64,000 nt of DNA from positions 1-64,000 of the forward strand of contig CAUYUJ010016294.1 of the NCBI GenBank assembly GCA_963575745.1, in the 5' to 3' direction. Below are positions 19,431 through 30,128 of this stretch, piece after piece (positions within the stretch are counted from its first letter, which is position 1; each line of letters begins with the position of its first letter). The notes beneath the pieces are model-generated. The model was not told where the DNA came from. It was given only the letters and a program-made list of their open reading frames with translations, and did no database searches. The translations under genes were made by a program, and so were the position numbers. This DNA is from Prorocentrum cordatum. Its lineage: Eukaryota > Sar > Dinophyceae > Prorocentrales > Prorocentraceae.

Positions 19431-19815
19431 GTGCTCACTCCCTGTTTGGGGCCCGCGCTGGCAAACATGGCTTTGGGCTCGGATTGAACGCAAGGGCCGC
19501 CTCCACGCACAACTCTCCAGTCCCTGCCGACGGAGCTACACTCGGTGCAGACACCTGTGGCAAACGTTGCGCGGAAAGCGGGCTGGGAAAGACCGCCCGC
19601 GCCCCGCAGCGCGGCAGACACTGCAAGTGCCCGCCGTGGCCAAGAGACTTCGACGGGAGAAAGAATTGGCGGCAACGGGCCCCTCGAAAACCACGCCCTC
19701 CCAACCGCCGCTCCCACGGCAGACCCCGAGAGTGAATCCTCGCGCCGCCCGCCGTCCGAGTGGGTCAAACAACGGCGTCGCGCAGCTGGCACGATGTTTG
19801 TGTATGCGAAGGTAC
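19431..19815. other. No gene recognised
   Basis: Mixed-composition sequence with open frames on both strands of about 120-150 codons, none carrying a recognisable motif. Confidence 0.4.
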
Positions 19816-19836
19816 GACTCTATATATGTATATATG

Positions 19837-19867
<31 letters not shown>

Positions 19868-20117
19868 ATTTATAGCAGGGGGTTGCATGAAGGGAGTGAC
19901 CACGGTTTGTTACGTGCGCTGTCACGCACGCGCACAGTCATATGTAGACATTGTTCAGGCATCTTTTGAGTAACTACATATGTATACGTATACATATGTG
20001 TATATATGTATATTTGTATGTACACACATACACATATATGAATCCATACATGTATATTTATGCGTGCGTACCTATACATTATTATACGCACACGTGCACA
20101 TAAAGAGACAGATGAAT

Positions 20118-20156
<39 letters not shown>

Positions 20157-20250
20157 GCGAGAGAGAGAGAGAGAGAAAGGGATATAATGCTATATCTAAA
20201 GGGAGAGGGAGAGAGAGAGAGAGAGGGAGAGAGCACACACGATACACATC
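19816..20250. repeat. TA/TATG and GA microsatellites
   Basis: TATATGTATATG at 19820-19872, TATG/CATA mixtures at 19973-20060 and (GA)n at 20119-20232, with ~100 bases of unique sequence at 19873-19972. Confidence 0.9.
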
Positions 20251-21009
20251 CAGCTTGGCAACGATCAGTGTGTTAAAGGTGGTATTTCGAGCACTTGTCT
20301 ATCCCGCCAGCATCGATGGGCGTGAATCAACGTGCGTCATGTGTTATCTAATCATTGCCAAGTGATTGGCCACCGCGTGCGAGAGCGCTTCAAGGGCTTC
20401 CAAACTGGAGCTGCTGCGTCAGGTAATGTAACAAAGAAGAGAACCGCTGCAAGATCGATGGCCAATCGTTGGGGTACCGATGGCGGTGTACAGCATCAGT
20501 TACCTTCGTAAATGCATACGCAGTACACAATATGTGTGTGTGTGTGTGTGTGTTTATATGTATATCTTATATAAATACGCAGACATGTAGATATGCATTG
20601 TGTGGGTGGAATGGGGTGGGTGCAGGAGGGGGTGGGGGGTGGGGGGTAAGGGGCGAAGCTTTTTGTTGGAGGGCGCATGCACCCTTTGCGGGCCCAAAAC
20701 AAGTCGAGAAACGTTCAGGCGCACCAGAACCGCATCGAATCACGTTAAACGTAACAAGCTCAGGCACGCCCCAAGAAGGCGCTCGGAGGGCCCTGAGGAG
20801 GCAAAACCTAGCTCCAGGTCGAGACCTCTGAGTACCGCAGGCCCCCACAATGCCACAAGAGACACCCGAATGCGCGTAATAATGCACGTGTGCGTTTGGG
20901 TTCGCTGTCCTTTGGCAATCCCCATGGCTGCTAATCGACGGTGTTCTCCTGGTCACGGCCTGCTTGCGGCCTTCTTGGAGGCCGTTCCGGCGTGGTTCCA
21001 TCCCGTCGC
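20251..21009. other. No gene recognised; (TG)n at 20535-20552
   Basis: Unique sequence with a short TG array and a G-rich stretch (GGGGGTGGGGGGTGGGGGGT, 20629-20648). No motif in the open frames. Confidence 0.45.
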
Positions 21010-21105
21010 CGACCCCTCCTTGTCCTGTCTCTACTCCTCCTGCTCCTCCTCCTCCTCCTTCTCCTTCTCCTCGTCCTCCTCCTCCTCCTTCTCCCCCTCT
21101 TCCTC
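21010..21105. repeat. (TCC)n tract
   Basis: CTCCTCC triplets with CTTCTCC breaks. Confidence 0.9.
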
Positions 21106-21296
21106 GAGGTGAGGAGAGTGAAGGAGCGGGGGTGCGGGGCGAGGGCGACATGCGGATGACTAGGAGCATTATGTGGACAACCAAGTGGGTGATGAAGGGC
21201 AGGATGAGCAGGTGGAGAAGGGGGAGGAGGAGAGAGAAGAGAGGGGTGCAGGCGGTGGGGGACGCGAGTGGGGGGAGGAAAAGGAGGAGGAGGCGC

Positions 21297-21297
21297 T

Positions 21298-21336
<39 letters not shown>

Positions 21337-21340
21337 GGAG
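21297..21340. repeat. (GAT)n microsatellite
   Basis: Pure GAT triplets followed by GGAGGAGG. Confidence 0.95.
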
Positions 21341-21620
21341 GAGGAGGAGGCGAAGGACGAACCATGCTCCTTTCTTTGTATGCGTGCTCGCTGTGGCGCG
21401 ACCGAACGGCTTCTCATGAACCAGTCGAGCGGTTCTTCATAAGTCGGCTTGGGATCAGTTTTGTTGCGTGCAGGAGTTCCACCAGCCCTCTGGGCGTAGG
21501 TGGTTCAACGAGTTTTGGCTTTTCTCTGCCAAAGCTCCCTCCTTCCCCTGCTCGGGGGAGGGGTTCACACCTTCCCCTACCCCCTCCACTGGGCCTGGAA
21601 GAAGGGGCTCCCCGCGAGGG
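21341..21620. other. Spacer, no gene recognised
   Basis: Ordinary sequence ending in TCC/CCC-rich DNA before the CCAAGA array. Nothing supported. Confidence 0.4.
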
Positions 21621-21624
21621 GTTA

Positions 21625-22250
21625 GAGCGTCCAAGATGGCCCAAGATTGCTCCAAGAGGGCATCTGAAAGCGCAAGATGGCATCCAAGATTGCTCCAGAT
21701 AGCTCAAGATGGGTCAACATAACATCCGACACACACACACACACACATCTAAGAGGCCTCAAGACGAACCCCCAGACGGTTTCAAGTGCCCTCCGAGCCC
21801 CCCAAGGACCCCACCGAGAGGCCCAAATGGCTCCACAACCTAAGAGCCATCAATGTTTCATACCTTCTCGCCTTTTCACTTCCGATGGCATTTTGCGGCC
21901 TCACGATGGCCCCAAGACGGCCCAATAGAGCCCCAAGAGGGGCTCAAGAAAGCTCCAAGACAGTCCCGAGAGCGCCCAAGAGCGCCCCAAGAGCGCCCCA
22001 AGAGGGCCCCAAGACGAAATTATTGAGGCTCTCAGGAGGGGGGGGGGGCTGAATTTCCGACCCCCTCTTTAGAATCATGGGGGGCCACGATGGCCCCAAG
22101 AATTCCCCCAGACCCCCCCACCAGCCCCAAGAGGGCCCCTAGGCCCCGAGAGAGCCCCAAGAGGGCCTCAATCATGCCCCAAGAGGCTCAACGAATACGC
22201 CAAGAGAACCGCAAGATGGCTCCAAAAGACCTCCGAGAATACGCTTCCAA
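21625..22250 (+). repeat. CCAAGAGGGC degenerate array
   Basis: The core CCAAGA(G/T)GGC recurs at irregular 10-30 base spacing, for example GCCCCAAGAGCGCCCCAAGA, along with CTCCAAGA. Arrays of the same type lie at 24485-24745 (plus) and, as the reverse complement TCTTGGGGCC, at 51465-51670 and 51845-52290. Two TG/CA-type tracts and a G11 run interrupt it. Confidence 0.75.
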
Positions 22251-23400
22251 GGCGGTTGTTGCACTGTACTCTTCTGCACTTCCCTGATCAAGGCACCTGG
22301 CCTGACGATCTGCTTCTGGATGGGCTGGTGGGGATACTGTTTTGGTCGCGGCCGCGAGCGAAAAGGCAGGCGGCGAGCAGGGTGTCTGGGCCAACGGGCA
22401 AGCCTAATTAGCTACAAGACGCGCCGCACGCCGGCTGGCCCACTCAGAAAGCAGCCGCGTGGCTGAAGGGGAGCTGACGGCAGGGGGCATCCTGGGAAGC
22501 TCGGGCACGTGCAGTGGACAAAATGTCGAGGAATTCGATGCCTGCCGTGAGGCATGACCCACACAGCGACGTGACGTGCACTGGAGCAAACGTGTCCGCC
22601 ATTCTGAGTGGGGGCAGGCGCGAAGCCCGAGGAGCGAGTCGCCAGTGAGGCGCCAGGCTCCAACCGTCCCAGCGACGTGTGCTGGCTAGGGGAGATGAGC
22701 TGCCGAGGAACGTGGAACGACGCGACCTGCCAGGAGCGGGGGGGATGAGCCCGGGGTGCTGCTGCTGCTGCGAAAGGTTGAACCACTCCGTGGCGTTCTC
22801 AACACCCACAAATCCACCAGACAGTGCACGTGGTAGGCCCAGACGACCGCGAGCCGGCCCCTATGGGCAGCAGCACGGCGCCAGGCCAGGGGGGCTAGAG
22901 GAGAAGGCGCTGGTGGGGATACACTTTTTTGGTCGGCGGCTCCCTGGCGAAGGTCAAGAAGCGGGGCAACGAACGGGGCGCGAAACGAAGATAATTGGCC
23001 GTAACTGGTGGGGGTACACGAAGCGTCAAGAATGCAGCAGCTCAAGCGCCTGAGTGCCAACATTGCCGCATCCTCCTCGCGCGTCGCTGGCGTGCCACGG
23101 GTCCCGCATAGTCTGCGCCACTACGAGGCTGCCGGACCTGGAACCTCGCCAAACGGATCTGGTCGACGCACTGCGCTGGAGCAGCGGGCGACAGCATGGA
23201 CCACAACCTCAAGCTTCTTCTGAGGGGTGGGGTTGATAACTCCTAATCTCTAACGGGGTAAGACCTAGGAGACAAACGGCACCCTCCCCTGGCGATATCA
23301 TTAGCACCAGAAGTAAACTAGATAATCCGACCCGTCCTCTGGGCGTGAGTGGTTTGAGGCGTTTCCTCTTCAACCCCCCCGTCTTCCCCCTCGGGAACGG
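22251..23400. other. No gene recognised
   Basis: Mixed-composition sequence. CTGGTGGGGATAC...TTTTGGTCG occurs at 22327 and again near 22908, and a related GGCTGGTGGGGCTACGCGAA is at 24979, so part of this is an old dispersed repeat. Minus-strand frames of about 120 codons (22412-22809) lack motifs. Confidence 0.45.
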
Positions 23401-23439
23401 TTGGCCACTGTTCTCTATCAGAAAATCATCCCTGGATAT

Positions 23440-24130
23440 AGGCAACACCCGGAATGTTCCCCCCCACCATCCCTGTCACAAAAACATCACAATACACGCT
23501 TTGCCTCCACACCTGGAGCATGCACGAGCGCCCCGCGACCACTCCGCATTGGCTGTTGACAAGGGCGGTGGGGGTGCGACGGCGGGTGTGTGGGCATATT
23601 GCTTGCTGCGCGCAGGCCAACACCCCTCACCATCCCTGGCCATCCCTTGACAAGCAATGCAACGTGTACTTTTCACCAACATCTGGATTATGCGCGGACG
23701 CTCCGCGATCACGTCGCAATGGCTTTTCACAGGGACGGCGGGGGGGAGGCAACATATTGCCGGCTGTGTTACATGCCAACACCCCCAAGCCACCTCGCGC
23801 AACAAAAATAATGCACAGTGCACTGTGCACTATACTATGGATCCTGCGCGGACGCCTCGTGCTCACACTGTGTTGGTTTTTGGCAAGGATGGCGGCGGTG
23901 GGCTGGCATACTGCCTGCTGTGTGCAGGCCTACCATCCCCTTCAAAAAGGGGGGAACGACCGGCCCATTTTGCCAAGGACGGCGGGCGGTGGGGGGACGA
24001 CATGCTGCCTGCCTTGCGCAGGTCCACCAAAGAAATGCAAAGCGATCGTGTGTGCACACCCGCGCACAACAGCCCCGCCGTCACGTTGCATGGGTTTTTG
24101 ACAGGGCGGTGGGAGGGTCGACAGACTGCC
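23440..24130. repeat. Degenerate 100-170-bp tandem repeat
   Basis: About five diverged copies of a unit with CGCGGACGCYCCGYGATCAC, TGGCTTTTCACAGGGACGGC and GGCATATTGCYGGCTGTG words. The (T)GACARGGRYGGCGG core sits at about 23557, 23728, 23878, 23970 and 24100. Copies vary in length through indels. Confidence 0.7.
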
Positions 24131-24480
24131 CAATGTGGCGCACCTGGTGCGCGTGGCGCAGCTGGCATGTACGGTGTACCTCGAGGGCTTCGCACACCGA
24201 GTGGATGGTCGTCGATGGCGGCCTCTGTCCATGCTGAGACTCGGGTGCTCCTCATGTGTTGGAAGGGCAGGTCGGAATGAGCGAGACGGCTTGTTGCTTG
24301 TGGGTAGCTTGACCCCTCCCCTGGCCCCCTCCCATGGACGTGGGGGGTGGCCGCGACCTCTTGGAGAGTCCAAGATGACCTCAAGTGGAAGGCACAAGCA
24401 ACCGATGCTCCTGAAGTGCTGGGCCAATTTTGAATTCCTGGGGGGTGGGTGGGAGGGTGATTTGGGACCCCCCCGTCTTT
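24131..24480. other. No gene recognised
   Basis: Ordinary sequence leading into the next CCAAGA array. No motif. Confidence 0.4.
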
Positions 24481-24484
24481 GATG

Positions 24485-24745
24485 AACTCCTCCAGGATGA
24501 CCCCCAAACGTTCCCCAAGGCTCCCAAGAGTGCCCCACGAGGGCCCCGAGATGCGCCCAGGAGGCCTCAAGAGGCCCCCAAAAGGTTCCAGAGGAGCTCG
24601 CAAGAGACACCCACGAGGCTCCCCCGATGCACCCAAAACGCTCTAAGAGGCCCACGAGGCCGCCAGGAGGCGCCCAAGACGCCCCAAGAGAACTCCAAGA
24701 AGCTCTCAAGAGACATCCGAAGACACTCCGAGAAGCAACCGATAG
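24485..24745 (+). repeat. CCAAGAGGGC degenerate array, second block
   Basis: CCCAAGAGTGCCCCACGAGG, CTCAAGAGGCCCCCAAAAGG and similar units continue the type seen at 21625. Confidence 0.75.
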
Positions 24746-24761
24746 GCCTCTGGCCATTCTG

Positions 24762-24895
24762 CTCGCCCTCCTCCTCCTCCTTCTCCTCCTCTTTTTCCTC
24801 CTCCTCCTCCTCCTTCTCCGCGTGCTCCTCCTGCTCCCTCCTCCCTTCTCCCTTCTCCCCCCCCCCTCCCCCTTCTCCTCCTCCATCCTCCCCTT
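24762..24895. repeat. (TCC)n tract
   Basis: CTCCTCC triplets with CTTC and CCC breaks. Confidence 0.92.
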
Positions 24896-25129
24896 CTGGG
24901 GTATGACGGCTTTCCCTACCCTTTATGTCACTGCATGCTCCTCCACATCCCGGGTCAGCGCAACTCGCCTGGGCATCGTTTCTGGACGGGCTGGTGGGGC
25001 TACGCGAACCGTGAAAAATCATTTCCAACGGCCCCCCTCCTGCGATGTTGTTAGCGCGTGCAATTCTCCGGGCGGAAGACCCAACCATACGCAGTTGCGA
25101 GTACTGCGGTTGAGAGAATTGTCTTCGGT

Positions 25130-25675
25130 GGAGCTCGCTATGGCGCCGCGGAACGCGCGAGGGGCGTGCCGTGACGGTGGAGTGGGTGGCAGGGACGCAT
25201 GCGGCCGCAGCCACTGGGGCCTTAGGTGGAGCTCCCTATGGTGCCGCGACGCGTGTGCGGGGTGCGCCGAAACGGGTGGCGGGAACGCATGCGGCCACAA
25301 CGACTGGGGCATTCGGTGGGGCTCTCTAGGCCGCGAGCCGTGTGCGGGGTTTGCCGACATGGGTGGTGGGGACGCGCGCGACGGCAGAAATCGAGGCATT
25401 AGGTGGTGCTCCCTATGGGGCCACGAAGCGTGTGAGCGGAATGCCGAAATGGGTGGCAGGGACGCATGCTGCAGCAGCTGCTGGGGCCTTAGGTGGAGCT
25501 CCCGATGGGGCCACGAAGCGTGTGAGGTGTGTCGAAATATGTGGCGGAGACGCAGGCGGCCGCAGGCACTGCGACCTTAGGTGGAGCTCCCTCTGGGGCC
25601 AAGAAGCGTGCGAGGGGCGCGCCGATATGGGCGGCGCGGACCCTTGCGTACGGCGCCACTGGGATGGGAGGAGGG
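25130..25675. repeat. ~88-bp minisatellite, about six copies
   Basis: The word TTAGGTGGAGCTCC or a close variant starts at 25222, 25312, 25399, 25489 and 25577. Each unit continues CTATGGGGCCACGAAGCGTG, TGCCGAAATGGGTGGC, GGGACGCATGC. Period is 87-90 bases, so reading frames shift between copies. The repeated peptides seen in shadow frames are therefore not good evidence of a protein. Confidence 0.85.
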
Positions 25676-25837
25676 AAGGAAGGTGGTGGGACGATGCCGT
25701 GGGCGACGAGTGCCGTGGTCAGCTGAAGCCGCTCTACCCCCAAGGGTGGCTGGAAGAAGTGGGAACGAGAAAAGGAGGGCCCCCCGCGGGGCACGGGCCG
25801 CTTGGGCGGCCGCGCGGGCGCGGGTGTCCTCAGCTGC

Positions 25838-26371
25838 TCATTGAGCAGCTTTGGCCTCCCAGCGCTGGCTCGCCACCTTCCTATTCGCCGCGATGCGGGC
25901 GAGAAGGAGGAGGGGCAGCGGCGGCGGCGGCGGAGGAGGGGTGGACAGAGGAGTGGGGCCTAGAAACCCATGAGCATCAACCAATTCTTGCTCGTCCATG
26001 GCCTCAGGGGCGGGGGGAAGGGAACCTTCAGGAGCTGGAATCGGAGCTGGAGTAGGAACCTCCAAATTCAGCTGCATATCGTCATCACGTGCTTCAGCGG
26101 TGAATCTGGCCAACTCTGGATCTGCTCTCTGACGGGAAGAGATCTTCTTGGTCTACGCAAAATCTGGTGCTACTTGAAAGTCATCATCGATGTCCTTCAA
26201 ATACAAGGCCCTCAGCCGGTTGAGCAGTTCGCTATCATAGGCAAGCCTCTCCGAGTCAGGGAAGGAGGGAAGGAGGGGATGGAGGAAGAGAGGGGAGGAG
26301 ATAACGCAGGACGCTTTCTCTTCAAAACGAGGACTCAACACCACAGGATGGTTGGAAATAAGACTTAACAT
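25838..26371 (-). pseudogene. Unidentified coding-like segment with in-frame TAG
   Basis: The minus strand from ATG 26371 reads ...PDSERLAYDSELLNRLRALY, LKDIDDDFQVAPDF, then TAG at 26153-26155. The same frame continues TKKISSRQRADPELARFTAE, ARDDDMQLNLEVP, a Pro-rich stretch, then EAMDEQELVDAHGFLGP. Residue use is balanced and unlike the simple-repeat ORFs around it. I recognise no family. It may be a broken host gene, or an exon whose intron border I cannot place. Confidence 0.35.
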
Positions 26372-26499
26372 TAATGATTTGGTTCGCCGCTCGCTTGGGC
26401 CCTGGGCAAACGAGGGACGTCGAACAACTATGATGATACCAATGGGATACCACTCGGAAGCTGCCCCGGGTAAGCTCTGGAGACCTCCAGTGGAGGAGT

Positions 26500-26592
26500 G
26501 AGAGAGGGAGAGAGAGGAGGAGGGGGAGAAGGAGGAGGAAGAGGAGGAGGAGGACGATGAAAAGGAGGAGGAGGACGAGGAGGAGGAGGCTC
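26500..26592. repeat. GGA-rich tract
   Basis: GAGGAGGGGGAGAAGGAGG and GGAGGAGGACG triplets. It abuts the 5' break of the LINE remnant. Confidence 0.9.
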
Positions 26593-27371
26593 TCTACAAA
26601 CTTTGCAAGGACCCGTTGCTGGCCCTCTTGTCGCCGGTCTGGGACTCCTGGCTTCCTGTCTCGATTCTCCAAGGGGGCATTCAGAACGCCTGGAAGAAAT
26701 TGTGTGACCGCAGTTCGCCGTAGCAGAACATCCGTGGACCCTTTAGTGCGTGCGTTGCCACTGAGCTCAGGCTTGGCATTCATATGCAAGGGCTCCAATG
26801 GTCGCATCCCCAAGTTGGTTCCCTCTCTCCTCTCGACCTCTCGCCTCGCACTGTGGGGTGGATTGTGGATCGGGTCGTGGGCTCCTGGGTGTGGAAGCGG
26901 GTTGCGGACCACTTGACATGTCCCGGGTTTGAGCAAGGAGCTTTGCTGCACCCCCTTCGCCAGGCCACTCGCAGCAAGAAGGCCTCGGCTCAGGGGGCTG
27001 CGCACCTTCGCAGTGCAATTTCAAGAGGGCAGTGGCCGCAGCAGAGGCACTACGACCTCCAGTTTCCGAGCTCCTGGGGGTGCCAGGCGTGCTTCGAAGC
27101 TCACGGCGCTCTCCAGCACGGGCACCTCTCGTGCACATGTCAGGAGGAAGCGTGTGAAGCCTCCCCGCCCGACTCTGCGGCCAAGCTTGCTCAAGCATGC
27201 GAACGCCCCCTACCTCGCCTCCTCGACGAGCGGCTGCTGGTGCCGCTTGCTGCCCCCTCCCGTGCTTCTAGGTCTGCAGGACTCCTGCTCCTCGGGGGCG
27301 GCTTCTTGCAGGGCCACGCCTTGCTGGACGGCAGCCTGCGGGACCCCTTTTTGCCCGCGGCCCAGCAATGA
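26593..27371 (+). pseudogene. Retroelement 2 connector and Cys/His region
   Basis: One frame reads LYKLCKDPLLALLSPVWDSW, GGIQNAWKK, then TAG at 26721, then RGPFSACVATELRLGI, RTVGWIVDRVVGSWVWKRVA, LRSAISRGQWPQQRHYDLQF and CQACFEAHGALQHGHLSCTC. That sequence of features is typical of the region between RT and RNase H in these elements. The frame ends with FLQGHALLDGSLRDPF, whose DGS holds the first catalytic Asp of RNase H, then stops at 27369-27371. Confidence 0.7.
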
Positions 27372-27830
27372 CGTCCAGGTTCCAGGAACCAATTGCAAGG
27401 CCGACGCCATCTACCCAGGCTCCTTTACAGCACCCTCCGGCGGACATGGACTGTCTCGAACTTTGTGCCTTCCTGCAGGGCTTAAGCTTCTCTCTCCCTG
27501 GCACGATCTTTTGCAGTGACTCAAGATACGCCGTGGACGGAGTGTTTGAGAGATGCCCCGCCAAGACGTGTGCTTCCAGATCTCCTTGGGCAGGAATTTG
27601 GTGCATGGTGTGGCAAAAGATCGAGGACTGTGGGGGGGAGTGGAGGCTATCCGGTTGGTTAAGGTTAAAGATCACGCCACACTCGCCGCTGTCGATGCCA
27701 AAAAGGCCGAGCCCTTCCACAAAACTGGCAAACACCTGGCCGACGAGTCTGCTGAGCAAGCGCTGGAAAACTCTCGCCTCGCTCCAGAGCTCAGGACTCA
27801 TATCCCGATCGGCAAGCGAGTTGTGAAACC
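27300..27830 (+). pseudogene. Retroelement 2 RNase H domain, split over three frames
   Basis: RNase H degrades the RNA strand of the RNA/DNA hybrid during reverse transcription. The four acidic catalytic positions are all visible but in three frames: DGS near 27335; E in LELCAFLQGL and D in FCSDSRYAVDGV near 27450-27540; and D in KHLADESAEQA near 27735. Between the last two, VKVKDHATLAAVD matches the usual KVKxHAT strand. Two frameshifts are therefore needed, one near 27370-27430 and one near 27600-27660. Confidence 0.75.
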
Positions 27831-28115
27831 TCACGCGACTCGCTTTGTTGTTCTGCAGCCCCCACCGCCCAGCACGCCCATGTCGTTGCTGCAGGCTGAC
27901 CTTGCCTGCAGTCGTGTGGCGCTGGCGGGGGGGCAGTCACATGGTGTGCATTCGCCTGGCTGAAAGCGGGATCTGGTGTGTCGCCTGCGTCGTCTGTGGC
28001 GCTGCAGGCTCTGGTGCTGTCCCTGCTCTGTATTCCCCTTGCGCTGGCAGACCCGTCCCCAACTCCTGGGGAGGTGTGTGCTGGCAAACATAGCACTGGG
28101 TCGGTACCAGATGAA
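27831..28115 (+). pseudogene. Retroelement 2 C-terminal Cys motif
   Basis: A frame reads GIWCVACVVCGAAGSGAVPA, then LYSPCAGRPVPNSWGG. A WC..C..CGA...PC.GRP pattern follows RNase H in related elements; its role is unknown to me. The reading then passes through a frame change to LANIALGRYQMN near 28100. Confidence 0.45.
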
Positions 28116-28525
28116 CGAGCGATGGTTCACTCTCGATCAGCCGTGGCGAACTTGTGATCTCGTGCGTGTGGGTGAGACCGGTCTCCCCACTCCTGCGCTG
28201 CCTGCCAGCAGCGCGTCAGGCGACAGGGGCGCGGTGAGCTCTCCCGCCCCCGCTGCACCTGGTGCTCCTTCTGGCGAGGCGGTGGCACGCCAAGCCGTCT
28301 GAGCTGGGCCTTCAGGCATCCGGCGGGCCCCGCCCGCCCTGTGCAGGTGGCCAGGAGCGAACCCGACCGCACTGCCGCGTCCAGGAGGGGAGGAGGAGAA
28401 CGGCTCTTCGAGGGGTATCGCGTCCACCCTGGCTCCGGTGTCGGAAACGTTGTAATCTCTTCTGATGAGGGGGGGTGCTGGTTGCTTCCCAGGGTTAACA
28501 TTGCCGCATCCTCCTCTTCTAGAGG
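28116..28525. other. No gene recognised
   Basis: GC-rich sequence between LINE remnant and F1 copy 2. Possibly LINE 3' untranslated DNA. Confidence 0.35.
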
Positions 28526-28757
28526 CCTCCTGGATGGGATCCGAGTAGATGGGGTCGGAAGAACGCACCGCATTGCCGATACATCGGAAATGCGTCAGCG
28601 ATGCATCCGCGATGCACCGGTGGTGCATCGGCGACGTCGGCGATGCATCGGCGACGTCGACGTGAAGCAAATCGGGCTCCACATCGAGCCGCATCGGCGA
28701 TGCATCGGCGATGCGGCGCGATCCTCCGACCTCATCTACTCGGAACCTATCTAGGAG
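28526..28757. mobile_element. F1 element, copy 2
   Basis: Longest F1 copy, ends diverged (CCTCCTGGATGGGATC and GAACCTATCTAGGAG). The interior has extra GATGCATC-type units, then GTGAAGCAAATCGGGCTCCA and GCGGCGCGATCCTCCGACC. Confidence 0.75.
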
Positions 28758-28789
28758 CCCTAGATTCCTGGTGTTAGCGCTGCGGCATC

Positions 28790-28925
28790 CTCCTCCTCCT
28801 CCTGCTCCTGCTCGTGCTCGTGCTCGTTCTCCTCCTCCTCCTCCTCCTCCTTGTCCTTGTCCTTGTCCTCCTCCTCCTCCTCCTCCGCCTCCTCCTCCTC
28901 CTATTCCTCCTCCTCGCCCAGCCCC
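28790..28925. repeat. (TCC)n with CTCGTG and CCTTGT islands
   Basis: TCC triplets with (CTCGTG) at 28810-28830 and (TCCTTG) at 28850-28870. Confidence 0.93.
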
Positions 28926-29089
28926 CACAGGCCGCAACTCGCCGCGGGGTCTCGCGCGGCCCCCGGGCCTCGTCGTTCGCGCGCCTCTGGCGGCGCCGCG
29001 CCGACGCCAGCGCCGGCGACGGCAGCGCCAGCTCTGGCGGGGCGGGGGGCTCGAGAGCGGGAGAGAGGAGCTCGGCCTGGTGGAGGAGA

Positions 29090-29275
29090 CCCAGACCCCC
29101 GCGTTGCAACAGAAATCGCCCCGGGCGGTTTCTCACTTTCTTCGGCCTCCAGGGGCCCTTCCCGGGCCTCGGGACCGTCAGAACACGACTCGGGATGCAG
29201 AACCGGTCCTGGGGAAGGGGTCCAGACCTCTGGGGGTCGCCGTGGTGAACAAATCACGACGACGGGGCGTCTGGG
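29090..29275 (-). mobile_element. F3 element, copy 3
   Basis: Ends CCCAGACCCCC and GGGGCGTCTGGG. Interior TTCTTCGGCCTCCAGGGGCC, ACCGGTCCTGGGGAAGGGG and AAATCACGACGACGGGG match the other copies. Confidence 0.75.
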
Positions 29276-30128
29276 AGAGAAGCGTGGACTGGCGAACGAG
29301 AGGACGCAAACCCTGAGATCTGGGCGTTGTGTTTCTCTTCGCTCTGGGCGTTTCCGCCTGGCGTCAGGCGCCGGGACCCTCACAGACCAATCTGGCTTGA
29401 GACATGCTGCAGAAAGATGGGGTCTAGGGCCCCAGTCGTGATGTTTTACGATGTTGCATTTTTTCGCTACGTCGGATCTCAGGGACGGCGTGGCGGAAGA
29501 GAGGAAGGTGGACGCAAAGAGATGGTGACCAGCCTGTGCTGCGCAGACAGGTGCTCGAGACGATGCGAAACATCGACAAGCTGAGGTAAGGCAGCAGAGG
29601 AGATGAGGCTGCGAACACCGGCACAAGGGGATACTGGTTTACATGGGGGTCGTACTCCAAGAAGAATGTGTTCCTAATTCGCATGATGCTGGTACGTCGG
29701 TCGCACGTCCCAAGACAGGTGGTCAACTTCTCTGGGTCGACTCACGGATAAGCAACTTAAGGTCACGTTGGGGCCAACGCATGCCTCGTCGACGGTCCAG
29801 ATTCGCCGTCTCTCTCTCTCTCTCGCTTTCTGTGTGTCTGTGCTTTGTAAAGCAGCTGAGCAGGTCCATGTATCTCTGAGGCCGCCGACCAAGCTACAAC
29901 CCCCCTTCTTCCATCACACCTGGGCTTACCAATGTGCTGCATGAGCGTACTGCTAGCGCAGCTGTTGACCCTAGCATCCGTCTCCACCATTCGTCCTCGC
30001 TTTCCCTCCTCCCTGCCATCCATCGGGCGCGCATTCAGCCTCTCAAAACACGGGCGCTTCTGCTAGAGACCAACGGCTACCGCTGTGAACTCTCCACTGC
30101 AGAATAAGAAGCATCGGCACAAGCATAC
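29276..30128. other. No gene recognised
   Basis: Mixed-composition sequence. GGGGTCTAGGGCCCCAGTCG then TGATG near 29425 is a dispersed fragment also at 14060, 37000 and 50285. A CT microsatellite lies at 29808-29825. Short open frames only. Confidence 0.45.

Larger units (their letters stand above)
26593..28115 (+). mobile_element. Retroelement 2: LINE 3' portion with RNase H, decayed
   Basis: The plus strand encodes the end of a non-LTR retrotransposon polyprotein of the type common in dinoflagellates: post-RT connector, a Cys/His stretch, RNase H, and a small C-terminal Cys motif. No RT palm is present; the element is cut at the left by a GGA tract. One TAG (26721-26723) and at least two frameshifts inside RNase H make it inactive. 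No poly-A tail or target duplication was found at the right. The F1 element at 28526 lies about 400 bases downstream. Confidence 0.8.

Noticed and set aside
23440-24130. CRISPR-like or RNA-gene array
   Set aside because: Unit length drifts and there is no repeat/spacer alternation. RNA-gene status could not be supported from sequence alone.
24627-26055. Repetitive protein with ~29-residue units (25130-25675)
   Set aside because: The period of 87-90 bases breaks the frame between units, so no single frame encodes the repeat throughout.
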